In this document: positions 1 through 7,075 of the stretch, one piece after another
Layout of the letters: every line of letters begins with the position of its first letter
How positions within the stretch are numbered: the stretch's first letter is position 1
Origin: Chloroflexota bacterium
GTDB lineage: Bacteria; Chloroflexota; DTOL01; JACQYG01
NCBI GenBank assembly: GCA_016208345.1
Contig: JACQYG010000324.1
Coordinates: 1 to 7,449, forward strand
DNA length: 7,449 nucleotides
Reading direction: 5' to 3'
Program-made: the position numbers and the translations under genes
The notes under the pieces: generated by a model
Databases searched by the model: none
What the model saw: the letters and a program-made list of their open reading frames with translations, nothing else
Told to the model about the DNA's origin: nothing

Positions 1-585
1 AGCCATGGACACAAAACCGGCCAACAGGGCTGGCCCGCCTTCGTCCGAGGCAATTACGGTAAACCACTCACTGGCGAAGCTCTCCCCTGATGAGCCATGG
101 GGCAGATGCTTAGACCGGTAGTGGGCACTGCCAGACTCCACATAAAGTCCGTCGCCCAGATGACGGACAAAAGCAGGCGACCAGGATTGCCAGCCGTTTT
201 GATAAAACCTCCAGCCGGTAATCTGGCCACCAAGCCCAAGGGTGCTCTCAAGGCTGCCCTCAACGATCAAGGGCCCCAGTTGATCGATTTGCACTGTCTT
301 GGCGCCGCGGTTCTTGGCTTCCAGCCAGAAAATCAGCGGATCTTTGAGTTCCACATGCCAACGCGACACCAAATCGCCGTCCTCGTTTTGGACCACCAAC
401 TCCTTCTTTCCCAGTTGATAGGATGTGGTGACCTGGCCTAGAACCAGCTTGCGGACATCGTCATCGACCCGGAAGCTGAGCCCTGCGGTGACGCCCGAAA
501 GAAGAGGCTTCCCTTGGAAGACGAAGTCGATGGAGTGATCTTTGGCGTGCAAGATGAGGTCCGTCCCGAGGAACAGGTCATTCAT
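1..585 (-). CDS. GH36 alpha-galactosidase-like protein, N-terminal part (cut by window edge)
   Basis: This minus-strand frame is open from the ATG at 585 to the first base of the window and gives the first 195 residues of a longer protein. A GGGAGG ribosome site lies 8 bases before the ATG. An in-frame ATG at 603 lies upstream of that site and is less likely. The visible part is a beta-rich, non-secreted N-terminal domain. Residues 125-138 read WRFYQNGWQSWSPA, closely resembling the NNWQSWGP segment that I recall from Thermotoga-type GH36 alpha-galactosidases. It is followed by SEWFTVIAS (172-180) and LLAGFVS (187-193), the usual next strands of that N-terminal supersandwich domain. The catalytic barrel and its two Asp residues would lie beyond the window. 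The start is 22 bases after the upstream membrane-protein gene, so the two are probably co-transcribed. Family members release terminal alpha-galactose from oligosaccharides. No signal peptide is seen, which suggests cytoplasmic action. The family call is good, but substrate specificity is unknown. Confidence 0.66.
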   Translation of the reverse strand, partial: MNDLFLGTDLILHAKDHSIDFVFQGKPLLSGVTAGLSFRVDDDVRKLVLGQVTTSYQLGKKELVVQNEDGDLVSRWHVELKDPLIFWLEAKNRGAKTVQIDQLGPLIVEGSLESTLGLGGQITGWRFYQNGWQSWSPAFVRHLGDGLYVESGSAHYRSKHLPHGSSGESFASEWFTVIASDEGGPALLAGFVSMA

Positions 586-607
586 GGCGTGAACCTCCCG
601 CATAGGG

Positions 608-1672
608 CTAGGCCAGCTTCTTGAACAGGTAGCTGGCCAGGATGCGGCCGGTAGCGATGGCCGGCACGGCCAAGAATATTCCCACTACCCCGGCCAGGCT
701 GGCCCCCGCCAGGATGCCAAAGAGAACCACCAGTGGGTGCAGGTTAACGCTTTCGCCGATGATCTTGGGCACCAGGAAAGCGTTTTCGAGTTGCTGAATC
801 AGCGTGTAAAGGCCCAGAACAACCAGGGCAAACCAGGGGCTAGAAATAGGGACGTGGGCGGAACCCTGGTAAAGGGCGATGAGCACCGCGGGGATAGTCG
901 CCAACACCGGCCCCAGGTTGGGGATGATCTCCAGGGCCCCGGCGATGAGTCCCATGAGCAGGGCATTGGGGAGGCCCACCAGGGCCATCGTCGCCCAGGT
1001 AACCACCCCGATCACCATGCACAAGACCAGACGCCCACGCAGGTACGCGCTGAGGATGGCGTTGACCCCCTGGGCAATGTCGAGCACATCCTGGCGCCCC
1101 TCAGGGACCAGGCCCAGGAGATAGGCCCTGATGGAATCAGCGTCCTTGAGCAGGTAGAAGGTCGCGATCAGGATCAAGAGAAACCAGGCCATGGACGAAG
1201 CCACCCCGACCAGGACGCCGCCGGTCTTGGCCAACAAAAAGGAGAATGCCGAGTGCATGGTGCCCTGCAGCTCGCCGTACAGGCTGAAAAGGTCAAGGGA
1301 AAACCCGAAGAGCTCCACCTGCCGGTGGGCTGCGGTGAAATCGCGGAGCTGGGCCGACATGCTGTTCAAGTCCAGGTCAATGGCTCTTATCTGTCGTACC
1401 AGGGTGGGAATGAGGAGCACCAAGGCCAAGACCAGGGCAGCCAAGAGGGCGAGGTACACCAGGGCCACGGCCGAGGTCCGTGAGCGCTTTGTGACCCTGG
1501 CAGTGAAGACAACCAGGGGGTTCAGGAGATAGGCCAGGAGTACTGCCAGCGTAAAGGGCACCAAGAGCTCGCGGACGGTATAGAGGGCCACCGCGCCGCC
1601 TACTGCCAGCCCGGCCAGGACCCAGCGGCGGGTGGTAGCGCTGAATTTCCCGGTCATTGGCATCTCGGGCAT
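608..1672 (-). CDS. AI-2E family (PerM/UPF0118) polytopic membrane transporter
   Basis: Predicted 354-residue inner-membrane protein of the AI-2E transporter family (older names PerM, UPF0118). Members have been linked to export of small molecules, ion/proton antiport or quorum-signal transport, and the family name should not be read as proof of autoinducer-2 transport. Hydrophobic segments lie near residues 17-50, 67-90, 151-175, 215-232, 236-268, 279-292 and 315-347. Between the third and fourth is a soluble stretch (about 93-145), as is usual for the family. Signature motifs are EIIPNLGP (248-255), QLENAFLVPKIIG (294-306) and LHPLVVLFGILAG (311-323). The frame is open up to a GTG at 1819, which would add 49 residues. 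I prefer the ATG at 1672 because 354 residues suits the family, the extra residues are not membrane-like, and a probable terminator lies inside the longer version. No strong ribosome site precedes any of the candidate ATGs (1672, 1663, 1657), so the exact start is unsure. A weak promoter-like TTGGAT/19/TAATAA lies near 1712-1742 on the same strand. Confidence 0.88.
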   Translation of the reverse strand: MPEMPMTGKFSATTRRWVLAGLAVGGAVALYTVRELLVPFTLAVLLAYLLNPLVVFTARVTKRSRTSAVALVYLALLAALVLALVLLIPTLVRQIRAIDLDLNSMSAQLRDFTAAHRQVELFGFSLDLFSLYGELQGTMHSAFSFLLAKTGGVLVGVASSMAWFLLILIATFYLLKDADSIRAYLLGLVPEGRQDVLDIAQGVNAILSAYLRGRLVLCMVIGVVTWATMALVGLPNALLMGLIAGALEIIPNLGPVLATIPAVLIALYQGSAHVPISSPWFALVVLGLYTLIQQLENAFLVPKIIGESVNLHPLVVLFGILAGASLAGVVGIFLAVPAIATGRILASYLFKKLA

Positions 1673-1774
1673 CTGATTCTCAGGAGGAATGCTGGAGCGA
1701 GACAAGGCCTTTATTAGCCACTCATTAAGAAAAAGATCCAATTCGTCGTTCTGGGCATGGTTTGCGACAGTCGT

Positions 1775-1805
1775 AAAAAATGGGCCAAGAACGGCAACCC
1801 ATCTT
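1775..1805 (-). terminator. Probable intrinsic terminator after the ASADH-like gene
   Basis: On the minus strand, AAGATGGG (1805-1798) can pair with CCCATTTT (1784-1777), with one G.U pair. Two extra C-G pairs can form inside the loop. The stem runs directly into a T6 tract at 1780-1775. It lies about 33 bases past the TAA of the dehydrogenase gene. The stem is imperfect and AT-rich at its base, so termination may be partial. It would separate the dehydrogenase from the membrane-protein gene. Confidence 0.45.
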
Positions 1806-1837
1806 AGCCCCCGCTGCACTCCTGGTGAGACCCGCGG

Positions 1838-2851
1838 TTATAGCCAACCCTGCTCTATTAATGTCTCGGCGATCTGAACGGCGTTGAGGGCTGTGCCCTT
1901 GCGCACGTTGTCGGTGACAACCCAGAGCGCCAGGCCGTTGGGGAGGGAGATGTCCTCCCTGATCCGCCCCACAAACACGTCGTCCTGGCCCGCTGCCACC
2001 CAGGGTTGCGGATACAGGCTGACCGAGGGGTCATCCAGGATGCGGACTCCGGGGGACGCCCCCAGGATGCCCCGGGCCTCCTCTGGGGTGATCCTGCTCG
2101 AGAACTCCACGTGTAACGCGGCCGAATAGCCGATGTAGACGGGCACTCGTACCGCCGTGGCCGAGATAGCAATCTCCGGGGCATGCATGATCTTGCGGGT
2201 TTCCCGCACGATCCTCCATTCCTCTTTGGAATAGCCATTGTCCAGGAAGACGTCGATCTCCGGCAAGAGGTTGAAGGCAATCTGGTGGGGGTAGATGTGG
2301 GGAATGACGTTCTTCCCCTCCAGGATCAGGCGAGCCTGAAGGGAGAGCTCTTCCATAGCCGAAGCGCCGCTCCCCGAGACCGCCTGATAGCTGTCCACGA
2401 TGACGCGCCGGACCGGGTTCACTCGGTGTATAGGGAAGAGCGCCATCGCTATCTGAATAGCTATGCAGCACGGGTTGGCGATAAGCCCCGAGTGGCGCCT
2501 TAGGTCTTGGGGGTTGATCTCGGGCACCACAAGGGGCACACCTTCCTCCAGACGGAAAGCGGCGGTGGTATCCAGGACCACCGCGCCGTCTTTCATCGCC
2601 ACGGGGACGAAATGGCAGGAGGCCTCTGCTCCGGCCGAGAATAGGGCCAGGTCTACATGTTTGAACGAGCTGGAATGGAGCTCCTCCAGGAGAACGTCCT
2701 GGTAGCTGAAGGATACCTTCTTGCCCGCCGAGCGGTCGGTGGTGAAGAGCCGGAGGTTTCCCAGGGGGAACTGGCGTTGCTGGAGGATCTTGATGAATTC
2801 CTGACCCACCAGGCCCGCAGCGCCCACGATGGCGACGGTGTAGCTCTTCAA
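1838..2851 (-). CDS. asd: Aspartate-semialdehyde dehydrogenase family protein with altered active site
   Basis: 337-residue protein, the usual length for ASADH, which reduces beta-aspartyl phosphate to aspartate semialdehyde with NADPH on the way to lysine/diaminopimelate, threonine and methionine. The N-terminal Rossmann motif GAAGLVG (10-16) is intact. Expected substrate residues are present: Arg100 (AAFR), nucleophile Cys129, Gln156 (SYQAVSG), Glu217/Lys220 (ETRK) and Arg235 (RVPV). The C-terminal segment DNVRKGTALNAVQIAE (314-329) is typical. Two positions are odd. The conserved NPNCST around the nucleophile is NPCCIA (126-131), so Asn is replaced by Cys128. The conserved GHSE carrying the catalytic His is GYSA (241-244), giving Tyr242. 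The start is TTG at 2851, fixed by an AGGAGG 8 bases upstream and by the Rossmann strand beginning at once. The gap to pnp upstream is 128 bases, and no dapA follows. It may be a slow or altered ASADH, or a paralogue acting on another acyl phosphate or acyl-CoA. The family is certain; the activity is not. Confidence 0.9.
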   Translation of the reverse strand: MKSYTVAIVGAAGLVGQEFIKILQQRQFPLGNLRLFTTDRSAGKKVSFSYQDVLLEELHSSSFKHVDLALFSAGAEASCHFVPVAMKDGAVVLDTTAAFRLEEGVPLVVPEINPQDLRRHSGLIANPCCIAIQIAMALFPIHRVNPVRRVIVDSYQAVSGSGASAMEELSLQARLILEGKNVIPHIYPHQIAFNLLPEIDVFLDNGYSKEEWRIVRETRKIMHAPEIAISATAVRVPVYIGYSAALHVEFSSRITPEEARGILGASPGVRILDDPSVSLYPQPWVAAGQDDVFVGRIREDISLPNGLALWVVTDNVRKGTALNAVQIAETLIEQGWL

Positions 2852-2859
2852 AAGCCTGC

Positions 2860-2865
2860 CCTCCT
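2860..2865 (-). promoter_or_regulatory. Ribosome binding site deciding a TTG start
   Basis: A full AGGAGG on the minus strand, with an 8-base spacer to the TTG at 2851-2849. No ATG or GTG sits at this spacing, so the dehydrogenase gene starts with TTG. Confidence 0.8.
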
Positions 2866-2931
2866 GTTGGCCACAGGCTCTCGGAACACCCGGTCACTTA
2901 GGTTTTCCTCGACCCAATGGCGCTGGATGGG

Positions 2932-2964
2932 CACCAGGGTGGGTCCTATGGACCGGCCCCGGTG
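2932..2964 (-). other. Stem-loop between pnp and the dehydrogenase gene
   Basis: On the minus strand, CACCGGGG (2964-2957) pairs with CCCTGGTG (2939-2932) over 8 bp with one G.U. Beyond a small 2x2 internal loop, GGTCC pairs with GGACC around an ATA loop (2954-2942). The hairpin begins 15 bases after the pnp stop. No T tract follows it, so it is unlikely to be a complete intrinsic terminator. An mRNA stability or processing element within a shared pnp-asd transcript is the simpler reading. Confidence 0.5.
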
Positions 2965-2979
2965 GTGATTCAATGTGCT

Positions 2980-5241
<2,262 letters not shown>

Positions 5242-5487
5242 TTTGCCAGAATTCCTCCAATTTGCTATGCGCCGTGAGCAAAAGACACGCAAATGCCCAC
5301 GCGCCGCTCTTAGCAGGTCTTGGAGGGGCGGGTTTGGAGCTTAGGGGCTGTGCACTGGTGGCTCTTTTGGCCTGCCTTGAGATTGCGAGCTGCCTCGGCA
5401 GGTGCACAATCCCTAATCCCCAAGCCTGTCCCTCATTACGCTGCCTGGGCCCCAGCGCATCAAAGAGACGATGTTCAGGGGCCACAT
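5242..5487 (-). promoter_or_regulatory. pnp leader / intergenic region
   Basis: About 245 bases separate the rpsO terminator from pnp, with no convincing gene on either strand. Because of the terminator, a pnp promoter is expected here, but I see only weak candidates: TTGCGT/17/CATAGC on the minus strand, close to the start codon. A 6-bp inverted repeat, TTTGCT at 5261-5266 and AGCAAA at 5277-5282, lies just upstream of the GGAGG. A small CTGCC/GGCAG hairpin lies at 5390-5401. In enteric bacteria the pnp leader is cleaved by RNase III and autoregulated; whether that applies here is unknown. Confidence 0.35.
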
Positions 5488-5518
5488 AAAAAACGTCGAG
5501 CGAGGGAGCCTCGCTCGA
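5488..5518 (-). terminator. Intrinsic terminator after rpsO
   Basis: A perfect 10-bp inverted repeat, TCGAGCGAGG (5496-5505) and CCTCGCTCGA (5509-5518), has a 3-base loop. On the minus strand a T6 tract follows two bases later (5493-5488). It begins 4 bases after the rpsO stop codon. This is a textbook Rho-independent terminator oriented to end the rpsO transcript before pnp. Because it sits between two genes often co-transcribed, readthrough may set the pnp level. Confidence 0.9.
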
Positions 5519-5522
5519 GAGT

Positions 5523-5792
5523 CTATTTCCGCAAACCCAGGCGGGCCACCACGTCTTTGTAGCGTTCGGTGTTCTTTTGGCTAAGGTAGACCAGGTGACG
5601 CCGGCGCTGCCCCACCAGTTTCAATAAGCCACGCCTTGAATGATTGTCATGCTTGTGCACCTTCAGGTGCTCTACCAGTTGGTTGATGCGCGTGGTCAAG
5701 AGAGCCACCTGAACCTCGGGCGAGCCGGTATCAGTCTGGTGTATGCGGTATTGGTTGATGATGGTCTCTTTCTCGAGCTTCTGTAGGGGCAT
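5523..5792 (-). CDS. rpsO: 30S ribosomal protein S15 (uS15)
   Basis: 89 residues, the standard length. S15 is a primary binder of the 16S rRNA central domain, where it recognises a three-way junction and organises the platform of the small subunit. The sequence carries the family hallmarks [19 protein letters not shown] (21-39), [19 protein letters not shown] (47-65) and LSQKNTERY (70-78), with the basic C-terminal end GLRK. A ribosome site, GAGAGGAGG, lies 7 bases before the ATG at 5792. An out-of-frame ATG 4 bases upstream is ignored. The gene has its own promoter in the divergent region (5933-5961), a leader of about 130 bases with two hairpins, and an intrinsic terminator directly after its stop. 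It therefore looks like a single-gene transcription unit, with pnp downstream. S15 represses its own mRNA in several bacteria through unrelated leader structures, so the leader is a plausible target. Confidence 0.98.
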   Translation of the reverse strand: MPLQKLEKETIINQYRIHQTDTGSPEVQVALLTTRINQLVEHLKVHKHDNHSRRGLLKLVGQRRRHLVYLSQKNTERYKDVVARLGLRK

Positions 5793-5926
5793 CCATCAAC
5801 CTCCTCTCTTTTTAGAATATGAATATGAGCTATCTCCCGCATCGCCTCTTCGTTGGTGGTGCTGGCGTTGGTGGCGCCGGCCACCAGGCCCCCCGCCCAA
5901 CGTGATTGGGCGGCTAACCCAGCGTG
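5793..5926 (-). promoter_or_regulatory. Structured rpsO leader, candidate S15 autoregulatory RNA
   Basis: The predicted transcript start is near 5926, which gives a leader of about 134 bases. On the minus strand it holds hairpin 1, CCGCCCAA/TTGGGCGG (5913-5893; 8 bp, 5-base loop), and hairpin 2, TGGTGGC/GCCACCA (5886-5869; 7 bp, 4-base loop). The right arm of hairpin 2 belongs to a repeated CCACCAAC element. That element could instead pair, 7 of 8 bases, with GTTGATGG lying between the ribosome site and the start codon (5800-5793). This would allow two exclusive folds. The regulation itself is inference. Confidence 0.45.
5851..5880. repeat. Tandem 15-bp imperfect direct repeat in the rpsO leader
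   Basis: Two adjacent 15-base units, CGTTGGTGGTGCTGG (5851-5865) and CGTTGGTGGCGCCGG (5866-5880), differ at two positions. Either unit can pair with the TGGTGG arm of hairpin 2 on the transcribed strand, so they may offer alternative partners within the leader. Confidence 0.75.
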
Positions 5927-5932
5927 CACGGT

Positions 5933-5961
5933 ATTATAGCATAAACGCACCGCCGGTGCAA
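5933..5961 (-). promoter_or_regulatory. Extended -10 sigma70-type promoter for rpsO
   Basis: On the minus strand, a perfect TATAAT (5938-5933) is preceded by TGC, an extended -10 motif. Seventeen bases upstream is TTGCAC (5961-5956), a weak -35 box. The extended -10 would compensate for the poor -35. The predicted start is near 5926. Confidence 0.8.
5947..5959. promoter_or_regulatory. Palindrome between divergent promoters, possible operator
   Basis: GCACCG-C-CGGTGC is a perfect 6+1+6 palindrome. It covers part of the rpsO -35 box and spacer and ends 6 bases before the TTGACA of the rightward promoter. A protein bound here could affect both promoters. No regulator gene is in the window, so the role is inference. 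Confidence 0.4.
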
Positions 5962-5965
5962 ATCC

Positions 5966-5994
5966 TTGACATCGTGCCCCCCATGCTGTATATT
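5966..5994 (+). promoter_or_regulatory. Strong sigma70-type promoter for the binding-protein gene
   Basis: A consensus TTGACA (5966-5971), a 17-base spacer and TATATT (5989-5994) match 11 of 12 consensus positions. The predicted transcript start is near 6001, giving a leader of about 109 bases before the ATG at 6110. The -35 box lies only 4 bases from that of the opposite-facing rpsO promoter. Confidence 0.88.
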
Positions 5995-6019
5995 ACGCCC
6001 ACTGAGGCGCAAGGCCTAT

Positions 6020-6053
6020 GGCAGGTGGTGAACTCACCGGGGAGTTCGCTGCC
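6020..6053 (+). promoter_or_regulatory. Leader hairpin upstream of the binding-protein gene
   Basis: GAACTC (6030-6035) pairs with GAGTTC (6042-6047) around a 6-base loop. Outside it, GGCAG (6020-6024) pairs with CTGCC (6049-6053) across an asymmetric internal loop (GTGGT against G). It lies about 20 bases into the predicted transcript. No T tract follows, so it is not a terminator. A stability or regulatory role is possible. Confidence 0.45.
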
Positions 6054-6060
6054 ATCGTCT

Positions 6061-6088
6061 CCCTCGTATCTGCACCCTCGTATCTGCA
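6061..6088. repeat. Perfect 14-bp tandem duplication before the ribosome site
   Basis: CCCTCGTATCTGCA occurs twice in a row with no mismatch (6061-6074 and 6075-6088). It ends a few bases before the AGAGGAGGTGAT ribosome site of the binding-protein gene. The exact identity suggests a recent slippage duplication or a two-site element. Confidence 0.92.
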
Positions 6089-6109
6089 AAAGAGAGGAGG
6101 TGATTTGGA

Positions 6110-6973
6110 ATGCAGAGACAAGTGAACTTCTTGGTGTTGACCGCTTTCATCGTCATCGGCACTTTGCTGATCGGCCTGGCAGGCTGCGGCCCGACCCCGA
6201 CCCCGGTTCCTCCCACGCCGACCAAGCCTGCCCCCACCGCCACGCCGGTCCTGCCCACCGCCACGCCGGTGCCACCTACCCCGACCCCGCTCCCGATCAA
6301 GGTGGGCACGGATGCGACGTTCAAGCCCATGGAATTCGTGGACGAGAAGACCAAGGAATTCAAGGGCTTTGACATCGACATGTTCGAGCTCATCGCCAAG
6401 GACCTGGGGGCCAAGCCCGAGTACGTCAACATCAACTTCGACGGCATTTTCGCCGGGCTTTTGGCCAAGAAGTACGACGTCATCGTCTCCTCGGTGACCA
6501 TCACTGAGGAGCGCAAGAAGCAGGTGGCGTTCTCCGAGCCCTACATCAACGCCGGCCAGATCTGCGCGGTTAAGGCAGATAATACCGTCATCACCGGCCC
6601 GGATACCATCGCCAAGGGCCACAAGATCGGCGTGCAGTTGGGCACCACCGGTGAGATGGAGGGCAAGAAGATCGCGGCCAAGGTTGGCGCCACGGTGAAG
6701 AGCTACGAAGATATCACCCTGGCCTTCCAGGACCTGACGCTAGGCCGCCTGGACGTGGTGATCAACGATGCCCCCATTTCGGCCGACTATGTGGCCTCTA
6801 ACCCCAATGCCAAGCTGAAGCTGGTGGGCAAGGTATTTACCGAGGAATTCTACGGCATCGGCGTACGCCCGGAGGACAAGGCCCTCCTGGACAAGATCAA
6901 CGCTTCCTTGAAGAAGCTCAAGGATTCGGGCAAGCTCCTGGAGCTGCAAAAGAAGTGGGGGCTGACGCCGTAG
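6110..6973 (+). CDS. ABC transporter substrate-binding lipoprotein, polar amino acid type (SBP_bac_3)
   Basis: 287-residue extracytoplasmic binding protein of family 3, related to HisJ and GlnH, which delivers polar amino acids to an ABC permease. A signal peptide (about 1-25) ends in the lipobox LAGC, so Cys26 is expected to be lipidated and to anchor the protein outside the membrane. Residues 28-62 are a Pro/Thr linker, common in Chloroflexota lipoproteins. The fold follows: [13 protein letters not shown] (64-76), [15 protein letters not shown] (86-100), [18 protein letters not shown] (111-128) and [15 protein letters not shown] (131-145). Arg135 matches the Arg that holds the ligand carboxylate, GTTGE (178-182) lines the pocket, and Asp220 in INDAP matches the Asp that binds the ligand amine. 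The ATG at 6110 has an excellent site, GGAGGTGAT, 5 bases upstream. It has its own strong promoter and a hairpin after its stop. No permease or ATPase gene is adjacent in view, so it may serve components encoded elsewhere. The ligand cannot be fixed from sequence. Confidence 0.95.
   Translation: MQRQVNFLVLTAFIVIGTLLIGLAGCGPTPTPVPPTPTKPAPTATPVLPTATPVPPTPTPLPIKVGTDATFKPMEFVDEKTKEFKGFDIDMFELIAKDLGAKPEYVNINFDGIFAGLLAKKYDVIVSSVTITEERKKQVAFSEPYINAGQICAVKADNTVITGPDTIAKGHKIGVQLGTTGEMEGKKIAAKVGATVKSYEDITLAFQDLTLGRLDVVINDAPISADYVASNPNAKLKLVGKVFTEEFYGIGVRPEDKALLDKINASLKKLKDSGKLLELQKKWGLTP
6233..6270. repeat. Internal repeat coding the Pro/Thr linker
   Basis: A 17-base unit, CCCACCGCCACGCCGGT, occurs at 6233-6249 and 6254-6270, at a 21-base period. 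It encodes two heptads, PTATPVL and PTATPVP. The in-frame period means copy-number change would alter linker length without breaking the protein. Confidence 0.8.
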
Positions 6974-6996
6974 GCGCGTATTCTCTAGCGCATCTG

Positions 6997-7037
6997 GATG
7001 GGTTGCTGGACGGGAACGCTCAGCAACCCATCTTCTT
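6997..7037 (+). terminator. Hairpin after the binding-protein gene, probable (partial) terminator
   Basis: GATGGGTTGCTG (6997-7008) and CAGCAACCCATC (7021-7032) form a perfect 12-bp stem with a 12-base loop. TTCTT follows, a weak T tract. It lies 23 bases after the stop codon and 38 bases before the next co-directional gene. No clear promoter is seen before that gene. The hairpin may end most transcripts, allow some readthrough, or protect the upstream mRNA from 3' decay. Confidence 0.65.
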
Positions 7038-7075
7038 ATGCCAACCGATGTCTCAAGCAAGACGGAGTAAGGGCC

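Noticed and set aside
737..1483. 248-codon open frame on the plus strand
   Set aside because: It lies wholly antisense to the AI-2E transporter, whose motifs are clear. Its product is Gln/Gly/His-rich with no recognisable fold, as expected of a GC-rich shadow frame.
1673..1819. Longer AI-2E protein starting at GTG 1819
   Set aside because: The ribosome-site-like AGGA abuts the GTG with no spacer, the extra 49 residues do not resemble the family, and a terminator-like hairpin lies within them.
2031..2897. 288-codon frame on the minus strand overlapping the dehydrogenase gene
   Set aside because: Same strand, shifted frame. The product is Pro/Gly/Arg-rich, while the other frame gives a full ASADH-family protein with a fitting ribosome site.
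5696..5950. Possible leader peptide upstream of and overlapping rpsO
   Set aside because: Its first ATG lies upstream of the predicted rpsO transcript start, the internal ATG has GAGG only 2 bases away, and the frame runs into rpsO out of phase. A shadow is likelier.
6001..6109. T-box or known riboswitch in the binding-protein leader
   Set aside because: About 109 bases is too short for a T-box, no T-box consensus or antiterminator pair is present, and no terminator follows the hairpin.
6233..6270. CRISPR-like or mobile repeat
   Set aside because: The repeat is in frame and encodes low-complexity Pro/Thr linker heptads inside a lipoprotein gene. There are no spacers.
5743..6372. 209-codon frame on the plus strand through the divergent region
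   Set aside because: It runs across rpsO (antisense), both promoters and the leader, then overlaps the binding protein in another frame. Composition is unlike a protein.
5993..6622. 209-codon frame antisense to the binding protein, Gly/Arg-rich
   Set aside because: The glycine-rich repeats are just the reverse of the Pro/Thr linker codons. There is no ribosome site or conserved motif.
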